Program-made: the position numbers and the translations under genes
The notes under the pieces: generated by a model
What the model saw: only the letters and a program-made list of their open reading frames with translations
Told to the model about the DNA's origin: nothing
The model's database searches: none
Shown here: positions 8,353-16,010 of the stretch, one piece after another
How positions within the stretch are numbered: the stretch's first letter is position 1
Layout of the letters: every line of letters starts with the position of its first letter
Origin: Natrinema sp. SYSU A 869
Lineage (GTDB): Archaea > Halobacteriota > Halobacteria > Halobacteriales > Natrialbaceae
Length of the DNA stretch: 64,000 bases
Direction of reading: 5' to 3'
Assembly (NCBI RefSeq): GCF_019879105.1
Contig: NZ_CP082249.1
Location: 3,720,001-3,784,000, forward strand

Positions 8353-9423
8353 TTACTCGAGGTCCGCACCAACCGCGTCCTCGACCGACGAAAACCCGTC
8401 GCGCTCGAGCAGCGCCGCCAGTCCCCGATTAATCTGTGTCGCGGTCGACGGCCCCTCGTAGACGAACCCGGTGTACAACTGGACGAGTGAGGCACCGGCA
8501 CGGATCTTCGCGTAGGCGTTTTCGGCCGAGTCGACGCCGCCGACGCCGATGATCGGAAGCTCGCCGTCCGTATATTCCGCGAGCGATCGGATGACGGCCG
8601 TCGAGCGATCCGCGAGGGGCTTCCCGCTGAGCCCGCCCCATTCCTCTTGATTGGGAGACGCGAGGCCCTCGCGGCTCGTCGAGGTGTTCGTCGCGACGAT
8701 CCCGTCGAGGTCGAACTCCTGAACGATGTCCACGAGATCGAACACGGATACCTCGGGCTCGTCGGGACCGATCTTCACCAGGATCGGCACGTTCCGGTCG
8801 TTTTCCACCTCGAGCATCTCGAAGATCGCGCGGAGGTGTTCGGACGACCCCTCGTCGAACTCATCGGGCGTATTTGGACAGGAGACGTTCACGACGACGT
8901 AGTCGGCAAACGGTGAGAGCCGATCGAAGACGCGGCGGTAGTCCTCGATTGCCTCTCGTTCGGTCGAGGAGTTCATCTTGCCGATGTTTACGCCGAGCGG
9001 GAAATCGGGAGTCCCGTCGTCTGCGAGCCGCGATTTGACGCGTTCCATCCCCTGGCCATTGAATCCCATTCGGTTGACCATTGCCTCGTCCTCGCGCAGC
9101 CGGAAGAGTCGAGGGCGGTCGTTGCCCGCCTGCGGATAGGGCGTGACGGTTCCAATCTCGACGAAGCCAAAGCCCAGCGCCTCGAGGGCGTGAGTTACTT
9201 CGGCGTTCTTGTCGAAGCCGGCGGCGATACCGACCGGGTTCGGAAACGTGGTGTCGAACAGGTCGACCTCGAGGGCGGGATCTTCGTACCCGTAGGCGTA
9301 GGACAGTGCCGTCCGCGTCGGCCACGTCGACTGAGCCGCCCGGAGCGTCCGTTTACCGAGATCGTGTGCCGTCTCGGCCGGCAGTGTGAACGCGAGGGGG
9401 CGAACCCGCGAATACAGCGTCAT
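8353..9423 (-). CDS. pyrD: Dihydroorotate dehydrogenase (class 2-like, quinone type)
   Basis: A 356-residue FMN enzyme oxidising dihydroorotate to orotate in pyrimidine synthesis. The first 40 residues (LYSRVRPLAFTLPAETAHDLGKR) match the membrane-associating N-terminal extension of class 2 enzymes, followed by NPVGIAAGFDKNAE, EIGTVTPYPQAGNDRPRLFRL, NRMGFN and GVNIGK. The catalytic-base loop reads NVSCPNTP with Cys at about residue 182, where class 2 enzymes of bacteria have Ser. FMN phosphate binding is seen in IIGVGGVDS and QLYTGFVYEGP. The gene is monocistronic. Confidence 0.95.
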   Translation of the reverse strand: MTLYSRVRPLAFTLPAETAHDLGKRTLRAAQSTWPTRTALSYAYGYEDPALEVDLFDTTFPNPVGIAAGFDKNAEVTHALEALGFGFVEIGTVTPYPQAGNDRPRLFRLREDEAMVNRMGFNGQGMERVKSRLADDGTPDFPLGVNIGKMNSSTEREAIEDYRRVFDRLSPFADYVVVNVSCPNTPDEFDEGSSEHLRAIFEMLEVENDRNVPILVKIGPDEPEVSVFDLVDIVQEFDLDGIVATNTSTSREGLASPNQEEWGGLSGKPLADRSTAVIRSLAEYTDGELPIIGVGGVDSAENAYAKIRAGASLVQLYTGFVYEGPSTATQINRGLAALLERDGFSSVEDAVGADLE

Positions 9424-9744
9424 TGCCGGGACGTGGGGGCGGCCGACAGGTAAACGTCTCGAAGCGCTCGGGATCGAACACCATGCAGTCGCGACTCAGA
9501 TCGACTCGAGATCATCGCTCCCGCCCGAGACTGTGCGCAAGTACCGTCCGCGTTTGTTCCGTCGAATGCGACGAAGACGACGACCCGGCGGTCGGGGACA
9601 GCCGTCTCGACTGCCGTGATTCCTCGTACTGGCCTCCTCTGTTCAGGTGAGCCTTCATACCGTGCATGATATCAGAGCCGACCGGTAAAACAGGTATCCG
9701 CCCGCGGGTCGGTAGTCTGTCGGCCTACTGGCCGTCGCACTCGC
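9424..9744. other. Intergenic region upstream of pyrD
   Basis: Separates two minus-strand genes. A TATA-like GTTTACCT on the minus strand at about 9447-9454 lies near 27 bases before the pyrD start. Short plus-strand frames here are shadows with no family features. Nothing else is seen. Confidence 0.45.
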
Positions 9745-10077
9745 TCAGCTCTCGTCGCTGATCTGCTCTGCGTCCGGACCGAACGCTGACTCGAGCAGCT
9801 CGGGGACGGTCTCGGGTGTTACGTCCGAGTACCAGGTGTTTCGCGGCTGGATCGAAATCGCGGTACCACCCTCACTGCACAGCCCGAGACACGAGGTCTC
9901 GCTGACCGAAACAGCCGTCCAGAAGGCGTCGCGCTCCCGCAACCAGTCTTTGACCGCTGTGACCGTCTCCTCGGCACCGACCGCACCACAGCTCGCGTGC
10001 TCGCCGTCGCGGTCGTTGGTACAGACGAAAACGTGCGCGTCGAGGCGCTCACGATGCTCTTCGGTCCGATCTTTCAT
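9745..10077 (-). CDS. Thioredoxin-fold 2Fe-2S ferredoxin-like protein of the cobalt cluster
   Basis: A 110-residue acidic protein. Four cysteines stand in the thioredoxin-like ferredoxin arrangement: FVCTNDRDGEHASC near residues 19-29 and SCLGLCSEGG near 63-68. It is the third gene of an operon: its ATG overlaps the end of cbtA by four bases. In haloarchaea this ferredoxin commonly follows CbtA and lies in cobalamin-synthesis clusters; it may deliver electrons for cobalt reduction or corrin chemistry, which is inference. Confidence 0.85.
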   Translation of the reverse strand: MKDRTEEHRERLDAHVFVCTNDRDGEHASCGAVGAEETVTAVKDWLRERDAFWTAVSVSETSCLGLCSEGGTAISIQPRNTWYSDVTPETVPELLESAFGPDAEQISDES

Positions 10078-10856
10078 GGATTAGTCAAGAGGTCGTCGCG
10101 TCGGTCGGCGACCGAGCGCACGCCGGCTCGCGTCTGAAGCCAGCCGAAACAGCCGGCGACGAGCGTCCAGAGCGCGGCCTGACTCAGCACGGTCAGTCCG
10201 CGGAACGCGGCCACGAGATCGGCCGGCATTCCGTCGATCTCGACGATCGTCGGCGCCGCAATCGCCGTGATCGCGACGAGGACGACAATCGGGACCGCTG
10301 CTGTGGCTACCCCGAACGGACGGCTTCGAGCCGAGACGCGCCCGTAGCCGTAGACCGACGCGCCGGCGACGACCGCGCCGACAGCCATCATACCTGCGTA
10401 GATCGCGCTTCGGAGCGTGGGATCGAACGCCTGTTCGGCACCTGGCGTCGTCGGCGGAAGCACCAGCCAGGGCGCAACTGAGACTGTGAGGAAGCCAGCG
10501 CCGGCCAGCACGTAGGTCTTGACCCGCCCCCGACCGGGCAACGCCGGCTCGAGGAAGTAGAACGCGAGCGCGAAGACGCCGCCGAGTAGGATCCCCCAGA
10601 GGACGCCGCTGCCGACGCTCACGGCGGCGGTCGTCGCCTCGCTGACCGCATGGGCGTGTTCGCCGGCAGCGTGTGCATGCTCACCGGCCTCGTGGGCGTG
10701 TTCGCCGGCGTGAGAGTGGTCGCCGTGCTCGCCGCCCTCGGCGAGCGTCTCCATGTATCCGATTAGCGGGTTCGCGACGAGCGCCATATAGACGCCGTAT
10801 GCGATTCCCGCAATCGCCCCGGCGAGCACGCCCCGCTCGAGGTAGTCAACGAGCAT
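10074..10856 (-). CDS. cbtA: CbtA family cobalt transporter subunit
   Basis: A 260-residue membrane protein with about six helices. It starts MLVDYLERGVLAGAIAGIAYG, the usual CbtA opening. The loop at about residues 38-72 holds repeated HAHEAGEHAHAAGEH units, with around ten histidines, expected to bind cobalt or nickel outside the membrane. The start codon overlaps the cbtB stop (ATGA). Together with CbtB it is a predicted cobalt uptake system for B12 synthesis. Confidence 0.9.
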   Translation of the reverse strand: MLVDYLERGVLAGAIAGIAYGVYMALVANPLIGYMETLAEGGEHGDHSHAGEHAHEAGEHAHAAGEHAHAVSEATTAAVSVGSGVLWGILLGGVFALAFYFLEPALPGRGRVKTYVLAGAGFLTVSVAPWLVLPPTTPGAEQAFDPTLRSAIYAGMMAVGAVVAGASVYGYGRVSARSRPFGVATAAVPIVVLVAITAIAAPTIVEIDGMPADLVAAFRGLTVLSQAALWTLVAGCFGWLQTRAGVRSVADRRDDLLTNP

Positions 10857-11041
10857 CAGTGACAGATGACGCCGGCAGCGTGCCGGAAGTTATGCATCGA
10901 GTCGTGTGCCAGGGGCTCCTGGAGGAACAGCAGCGCGAACGTCAGCGCCGCGACGAACGCGAAGACGGCCAGCAGCTGGCCAGTTGTGAGGTCGTCGCGT
11001 GCGGTCCCGATTCGATCGTGAACGGTTTCAGTCGTCGTCAT
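10856..11041 (-). CDS. cbtB: CbtB family cobalt transporter subunit
   Basis: A 61-residue protein with one membrane helix (LLAVFAFVAALTFALLFL) and a conserved metal-binding C-terminus, HDSMHNFRHAAGVICH, with four His and one Cys. This ending is diagnostic of CbtB. It is the first gene of the cbtB-cbtA-ferredoxin operon. CbtB genes are often controlled by B12 riboswitches in bacteria, but the 5' region here is too short to hold one. Confidence 0.92.
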   Translation of the reverse strand: MTTTETVHDRIGTARDDLTTGQLLAVFAFVAALTFALLFLQEPLAHDSMHNFRHAAGVICH

Positions 11042-11047
11042 GCAAGT

Positions 11048-11068
11048 CAGTTTTCTCTACTGAAACTG
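11048..11068. promoter_or_regulatory. Candidate operator between TATA box and cbtB start
   Basis: An imperfect inverted repeat, CAGTTTT then seven bases then GAAACTG, lies 7-27 bases upstream of the cbtB ATG. On the minus strand a TATA-like GTTTTACAA at about 11072-11080 lies just upstream, so a protein bound here would block initiation. Only one site is seen and the arms are short. Confidence 0.3.
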
Positions 11069-11287
11069 CGATTGTAAAACTACCGATCGGCCAGCGGCGG
11101 CTGCGGGTTTTCATTCGCTCGACCGTTCGCCGAGAACACGGCCCGTCTGTCACGAACGACCGGACCGAACCCGTCGGAACGGGTGACTGCTGGCGAATAA
11201 CGAAATCGTTTTCCTACGGCTACCGCTTGGTTCGACTAACAACCAGAGTCATGAGTGTCCAACGACGGTCGCCAGGAGGGAGACGCC

Positions 11288-12322
11288 GTGGCGGTTGAAC
11301 GCCTGCTCGTCCCGCTATCGGACACAGTGACTGTCCGGCAAACGGTCGGCTACGCCGTCCAATCCGGCCTCGAGGCAGCCGATCCCCTCGAATTACATCT
11401 CGTCGTTGCGATGCCCTACGACGCCGACGTGCCCGAGAGCAGCCAGTACAGCGAGGACGCCGAGGGGCTGCTCTCGCGGGCGCGAAACTGGGTCGAGGAG
11501 GATGCCAACGGGGTTGACGTGACGATCGAGACGACGACGCTTGGTGCCGACGAGTACCTCTTCGGTCCCCGTGACTACGCCGAGATTTTCGACGTCTACG
11601 CCGAGGCACACGGGATCGACCGTATCGTCCTCGATCCGGAGTACCAGCCCGGCGTCACCGCACAGATGCTCCAACCACTCGAGCGCGAACTCGAGCACGT
11701 CGGGCTGGCCTACGATGAGGCACCCGTCGAGCGGCCGGCCCGACGCGGCCGTCTCGCCGGCGGTTCCGAAGACTTTGACCGCCTGTTCGCAACCTTCCTG
11801 ATCTCCTACGGCTTCTATCTCGTCCTCGGGGATCCGACCTACTGGTTCGATCTCGTTACCGGCGCGGCGGTCGCCGGCATCGTCGCCGTCTCGCTCGCAC
11901 AGGTGACGTTTACCGTGCCACTCGACCGCGTTCAGTCGCCGCTCCGAGTCGTTCGGTTCGTCATCTACATCCCGTATCTGCTCTGGGAGATCGTCAAGGC
12001 CAACATCGCGGTTTCGGCCGTGATCCTTCGGCCGTCGATGCCGATCGAGCCCACGCTGACGCGGGTCAACTCTCGCGTGCGAAGCGGCCTGCCGCTGACC
12101 GCACTGGCGAACAGCATCACGCTCACGCCGGGGACACTGACGGTTCGGGCTAACAACCAGCAACTGCTCGTCCACACGTTGATCCCGGGGGCCCGCGACG
12201 ACCTCTTCGATGGCGGCTTAGAGCGGGGAATCCGCTTCGTCTTCTACGGCCGCGACTCGGCGGAGATCGCCTCGCCGCGCGAGCGCGACGACGCCGAAAT
12301 CATCGGGGGTGAGGAGCTATGA
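11288..12322 (+). CDS. mnhE: Na+/H+ antiporter subunit E with N-terminal UspA-like domain
   Basis: A 344-residue protein. The first 140 residues (VERLLVPLSDTVTVRQTVGYAV, LELHLVVAMPYD) form a universal-stress-like alpha/beta domain. From about 165 on comes the MnhE domain with two or three helices and the conserved tail SITLTPGTLTVRANNQQLLVHTL. I choose the GTG at 11288 because GGAGGG ends seven bases before it; an in-frame GTG at 11255 is the alternative. It is the first gene of a tightly overlapped nine-gene operon. Confidence 0.85.
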   Translation: MAVERLLVPLSDTVTVRQTVGYAVQSGLEAADPLELHLVVAMPYDADVPESSQYSEDAEGLLSRARNWVEEDANGVDVTIETTTLGADEYLFGPRDYAEIFDVYAEAHGIDRIVLDPEYQPGVTAQMLQPLERELEHVGLAYDEAPVERPARRGRLAGGSEDFDRLFATFLISYGFYLVLGDPTYWFDLVTGAAVAGIVAVSLAQVTFTVPLDRVQSPLRVVRFVIYIPYLLWEIVKANIAVSAVILRPSMPIEPTLTRVNSRVRSGLPLTALANSITLTPGTLTVRANNQQLLVHTLIPGARDDLFDGGLERGIRFVFYGRDSAEIASPRERDDAEIIGGEEL

Positions 12323-12600
12323 CGCCGGCTTCGCTCGAGGATGTGTTCCTCGTCGCAGCCGCGCTGTTTGTCATCCTCGCGATCGCGATGTTCTATCGCG
12401 CCGTCGTCGGCCCGACGACGCAGGACCGGCTGCTGGCGGTCAACGTCCTCGGGACGAACACAGTCGTCATCCTCGCCCTGTTAGCTGCGGGGCTCGATCA
12501 GGCGTGGTTCCTCGACGTGGCGCTGATCTACGCCCTGCTGAACTTCCTGATGTCGATCGCCATCTCGAAGTTCACCGTCGAGCGGGGTGGTGTGCTGTGA
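12319..12600 (+). CDS. mnhF: Na+/H+ antiporter subunit F
   Basis: A 93-residue protein with three membrane helices. The motif RAVVGPTTQDRLLAVNVLGTN between helices 1 and 2 is typical of MnhF/MrpF. It overlaps mnhE by four bases (ATGA) and mnhG by four bases. It is a small structural subunit of the Mrp antiporter that exchanges internal Na+ for external H+. Confidence 0.92.
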   Translation: MTPASLEDVFLVAAALFVILAIAMFYRAVVGPTTQDRLLAVNVLGTNTVVILALLAAGLDQAWFLDVALIYALLNFLMSIAISKFTVERGGVL

Positions 12601-12989
12601 TCGAACCGATCCCGCTGCAGGCGACGCTCGAGACGGTCCGGTTCTGGGCGATTGTCGTCCTGCTCGGACTAGGTGTGCTCTTTACGTTCGTCTCGGCAAT
12701 CGGCGTCATCCGGCTGCCGGACGTCTACTCGCGGGCCCACACCGCTTCCCAGACAGATACGCTCGGAGCTGGGTTTGCCCTCGCCGGCGTCGCAGTAGCC
12801 TTCGGCTGGCGGCACGCGGCGGTCTATACCATCCTCCTGCTGTTCTTCGTGTTCATCACGAACCCGACGGCGGCCCACGCAATCACCCGATCGGCTGCGG
12901 AGACGGGCGTCGAGCCCGTCCTCGCCGAGGAGGGCGGAGACACGGATGAACCCGAGGTAGCCGCCGAAACGGATGGTGAATCGCGATGA
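12597..12989 (+). CDS. mnhG: Na+/H+ antiporter subunit G
   Basis: A 130-residue protein with three helices and the MnhG motif GVIRLPDVYSRAHTASQTDTLG. The start is the GTG at 12597, which overlaps the mnhF stop; a longer upstream frame does not match the family. The last 30 residues are an acidic tail (EEGGDTDEPEVAAETDGE), a salt-adapted extension. The stop overlaps the next start by four bases. Confidence 0.9.
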   Translation: MIEPIPLQATLETVRFWAIVVLLGLGVLFTFVSAIGVIRLPDVYSRAHTASQTDTLGAGFALAGVAVAFGWRHAAVYTILLLFFVFITNPTAAHAITRSAAETGVEPVLAEEGGDTDEPEVAAETDGESR

Positions 12990-13525
12990 GTCTGTTCGCG
13001 TACTCCCTCGTGGCCTTTATCCTTGCGACGGCCGTCGCGACGGCGCTGTTCCGGGACATCCTGTCGGTGATCATCGTCTTCGGAGCCTACAGCCTCGGGA
13101 TGGCGATCCTCTACACGTTCCTGCTGGCACCCGACGTGGCGATGACCGAGGCCGCGATCGGTGCCGGCGTCACGACGCTGCTGCTGTTGCTGACGATCGC
13201 GCGCACGACGCGGCCCTCGACTGACCGGCTCAGAGAGCGAATCCACCTCCCGGCGGTCGTCGTCGTCGGTGCGTTCGTACTCCTGCTCTGTACTGCCGTC
13301 CTGCCCGAAATGTACGCGGTCGGTGGCACGAAGACACCGGTCTGGTCGAACCCTGACGTGACCCAACACTACATCACGGAGACGTATCACGAGACCGGCG
13401 TCGAGAACGCGGTCACGTCCGTACTCGCTGCCTACCGTGGGTTCGACACCTTCGGCGAGGCGGTCGTCGTCTTCGCCGCCGGCGTCTCGACCCTGCTCGT
13501 CCTGAAACGCGAGGTGTTCGCCTAA
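12986..13525 (+). CDS. DUF4040/MrpA C-terminal-like antiporter subunit
   Basis: A 179-residue membrane protein with about six helices. The first 80 residues (LFRDILSVIIVFGAYSLGMAILY, LLAPDVAMTEAAIGAGVTT) match the DUF4040/MbhD domain that forms the C-terminal part of bacterial MrpA. The second part (ITETYHETGVENAVTSVLAAYRGFDTFGEAVVVFAA) matches MbhE. Haloarchaea carry this as a separate gene rather than fused to the large A subunit. It starts on the mnhG stop and ends one base into mnhB. Confidence 0.88.
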   Translation: MSLFAYSLVAFILATAVATALFRDILSVIIVFGAYSLGMAILYTFLLAPDVAMTEAAIGAGVTTLLLLLTIARTTRPSTDRLRERIHLPAVVVVGAFVLLLCTAVLPEMYAVGGTKTPVWSNPDVTQHYITETYHETGVENAVTSVLAAYRGFDTFGEAVVVFAAGVSTLLVLKREVFA

Positions 13526-14058
13526 TGTCTGGATCCGTCGACGATACCTACACCGAGAGTCAGGTGATCATGACCGCCGTCAAGATCATCGCACCGTTTA
13601 CGCTCACCTACGGGCTGTTTATGACCTTCCACGGGGGCGACGCCCCCGGTGGCGGCTTCCAAGGCGGGACCATCGTCGGCGTCACCGTCCTCATGATCGC
13701 CTTCGCGTTCGGCATCGAACCGACCCGGCAGTGGCTCAGAAACTCCTTTATCACCGGTATCGTCACTGGTGGCGTCGTCATCTTCGGGGCCATTGGCCTC
13801 GCGATGGTCGCCCTCGGTGGAAGATTCCTCGAGTTTACCATGCTCAAAGAGGTCTTCCACATCAAACCGAAGTGGGGGCTCGAGGCCGTCGAGATCGGCG
13901 GCATCTCGCTGATCGTCTCGGGAGTCATCATTAGCCTCTTCTTTACGATGGCCGCGGGCTTTACGCCCGAGCGGCCGAGCGGGACCGGCGGTATCGGCGG
14001 CGGAAACGCCGACGAGGGTCCCGACTCGCCCAACGCGGAGGTGAGCGACGATGATTGA
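13525..14058 (+). CDS. mnhB: Na+/H+ antiporter subunit B
   Basis: A 177-residue protein with four helices and the MnhB motif FHGGDAPGGGFQGGTIVG. It ends in a Gly- and Asp-rich soluble tail. The start ATG shares its A with the last base of the upstream stop codon, and the end overlaps mnhC by eight bases. Confidence 0.92.
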   Translation: MSGSVDDTYTESQVIMTAVKIIAPFTLTYGLFMTFHGGDAPGGGFQGGTIVGVTVLMIAFAFGIEPTRQWLRNSFITGIVTGGVVIFGAIGLAMVALGGRFLEFTMLKEVFHIKPKWGLEAVEIGGISLIVSGVIISLFFTMAAGFTPERPSGTGGIGGGNADEGPDSPNAEVSDDD

Positions 14059-14422
14059 TCTCCTAACGAGTCACTACACGTACGTGCTCACTTTCGTCCT
14101 GCTGGGCCTTGGGATCTACATGGTGATCGCCAGTGAAAATCTCGTGAAGAAGCTGATCGGGGTGAACCTCTTCCAGACGGCGATCTTCCTGTTTTTCATC
14201 TCGATGGCATACATTGAGGGCGGATCGGCACCGATCGTCCCCCATGAGGGGACGCCTGGGGAGGTCATGGTTGCGAGCCCCCTTCCCCAGGTCATCGTGC
14301 TGACCGCCATCGTCGTCGGCATCGCGCTGACGGCGGTCGGGCTGGCGCTGATTATCCGCATCTACGCGGAGTACGGGACGCTCCGCGAGGACACCCTTCG
14401 GGAGGTGCGTGCCGATGAGTAG
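14051..14422 (+). CDS. mnhC: Na+/H+ antiporter subunit C (NuoK-like)
   Basis: A 123-residue protein with three helices, homologous to NuoK. IASENLVKKLIGVNLFQTAIFLFFISMAYIEGG and ASPLPQVIVLTAIVVGIALTAVGLAL are the usual MnhC helices; the Glu in ASENL and the PLPQ turn are conserved. It overlaps its neighbours on both sides. Confidence 0.93.
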   Translation: MIDLLTSHYTYVLTFVLLGLGIYMVIASENLVKKLIGVNLFQTAIFLFFISMAYIEGGSAPIVPHEGTPGEVMVASPLPQVIVLTAIVVGIALTAVGLALIIRIYAEYGTLREDTLREVRADE

Positions 14423-16010
14423 CGTCGACCTGCTCCCGCCGCTGCTGATCGTCGTTCCGATCCTCGCGGCGACGCTCCCGATCGCGCTGGGTCTCTGGTT
14501 CGACCGGACGGGCTGGTCCGTCGCCGCACTCACGACGAGCGGCCTTTTCGCTGGGGCAATCACCCTCGCGAGCGTCGTCTACACTGACGACACGGTGACG
14601 CACGCGCTCGGTGGCTACTCCCCCAAGTACGGGATCGAACTCGTTGCCGACGAGTTCTCGATGCTGATCGTCCTGGTCGTGACCGCAGTCGCCACCGGCG
14701 TCCTCGCGTACACACGCCAGGGCGGGCCGCGCGGGAACACGTTCTACACCGCCTACCTGCTGCTGGTCGGCGGCCTGCTCGGCATCTCGCTGACCGGCGA
14801 CGTGTTCAACCTGTTCGTCTTCCTCGAGATCACGAGCCTCGCGACCTACGCACTGGTCGCCAGCGGCGACGGCCCCGAGGCAGCGGTCGCCTCCCTGAAG
14901 TACCTGATCCTGGGGACCGTCGCCGCGTCGATGTACCTGATCGGCGTCGCGTTCGTCTTCATGGCGACGGGAACGCTCAACATGGTCGAGCTCTCGACGG
15001 CGATTCCGGCGGCGGAAGCCCAGACGCTGATCCACGCCGGCTTCGCGTTCATCGTCGTCGGCTTCGCCGTCAAGGTCGCCCAGTGGCCCCTGCACACCTG
15101 GCAGCCGAGCGCCTACCAGCAGGCCCCCGACGGCGTGACGCCGCTGATCGCGGCGCTGGTCTCGACCGCCTCGGCGTACGCCTTCGGCCGACTGATCGTC
15201 ACCGTCTTCGAGGTCGAGTATCTCGCCACCATGCCGAACGCAGCCCCCGTCGTCCTCACCGTCGGCTGCGTGAGCGTCCTCGCCGGCACGGTACTCGCCG
15301 TGATTCAAACCGAGGTCAAACGCATGCTCGCGTACTCGTCGGTCTCGCAGTTCGGGCTGGTCATCGCCGCCTACGGGGTCGTCATCGCCGACGGCTCGCG
15401 GACGGCGCTGACCGGAGCCGCGATCCACCTCGTCGGCCACGGCCTGTTGAAAGCCGGCCTCTTCCTCGGCGTCGCGCTCGTCGCAGCGAGCTACGGCGCT
15501 CGCACCGTCGACGAGTACGCCGGGCTCGCTACGGAGCGGCCGGTCGTCGCCGGCTCCATGGCCGTCCTCCTGCTCTCGCTGGTCGGCGTCCCGCCCGGAG
15601 TCGGCTTCGTCGGCAAGTGGTACATCGGTCTCGGAGCCGTCCAGGCCCAACTCTGGCCCGTCGCCGCCGTGATCTTCCTCAGTACCATGCTCACCCTCGC
15701 CTACGCCGCCCGCCTGCTCGAGAAGATGTACTTCACACCGTCCGCGTCGGCCGAACGGCCATATGCGCCGGGCCCGGTCGCGGCGGACGGCGGCGACGCC
15801 GGACGCGACGAGTCTGAAGACACCGAACCCGCGTACGACGAGCCTGGTGCCGCTATCGCTGCCATCCGCGACAAGGGTTCCCAGGACCCCGTCTCGACCG
15901 GTATGATCGCGATCGTCGTCGTCGCCGCGCTCGGCGCTGTTGCCCTCGGCTTCGCGGGGGGAACGATCGCCGAACTGCTCGATCCGTTCCTCACTGAGGT
16001 GATCAACTAA
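14415..16010 (+). CDS. mnhD: Na+/H+ antiporter subunit D (first proton-conducting subunit)
   Basis: A 531-residue protein with about 14 helices, of the NuoN/NuoM/MrpD family. LTGDVFNLFVFLEITSLATYAL holds the conserved Glu of helix 5; VKVAQWPLHTWQPSAYQQAPDGVTPLIAALVSTASAY holds the Lys and His of the proton path; and QTEVKRMLAYSSVSQFG follows. A hydrophilic acidic loop near residues 440-480 is probably a halophilic insertion. The ATG at 14415 is chosen over a GTG six bases earlier. Confidence 0.93.
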   Translation: MSSVDLLPPLLIVVPILAATLPIALGLWFDRTGWSVAALTTSGLFAGAITLASVVYTDDTVTHALGGYSPKYGIELVADEFSMLIVLVVTAVATGVLAYTRQGGPRGNTFYTAYLLLVGGLLGISLTGDVFNLFVFLEITSLATYALVASGDGPEAAVASLKYLILGTVAASMYLIGVAFVFMATGTLNMVELSTAIPAAEAQTLIHAGFAFIVVGFAVKVAQWPLHTWQPSAYQQAPDGVTPLIAALVSTASAYAFGRLIVTVFEVEYLATMPNAAPVVLTVGCVSVLAGTVLAVIQTEVKRMLAYSSVSQFGLVIAAYGVVIADGSRTALTGAAIHLVGHGLLKAGLFLGVALVAASYGARTVDEYAGLATERPVVAGSMAVLLLSLVGVPPGVGFVGKWYIGLGAVQAQLWPVAAVIFLSTMLTLAYAARLLEKMYFTPSASAERPYAPGPVAADGGDAGRDESEDTEPAYDEPGAAIAAIRDKGSQDPVSTGMIAIVVVAALGAVALGFAGGTIAELLDPFLTEVIN

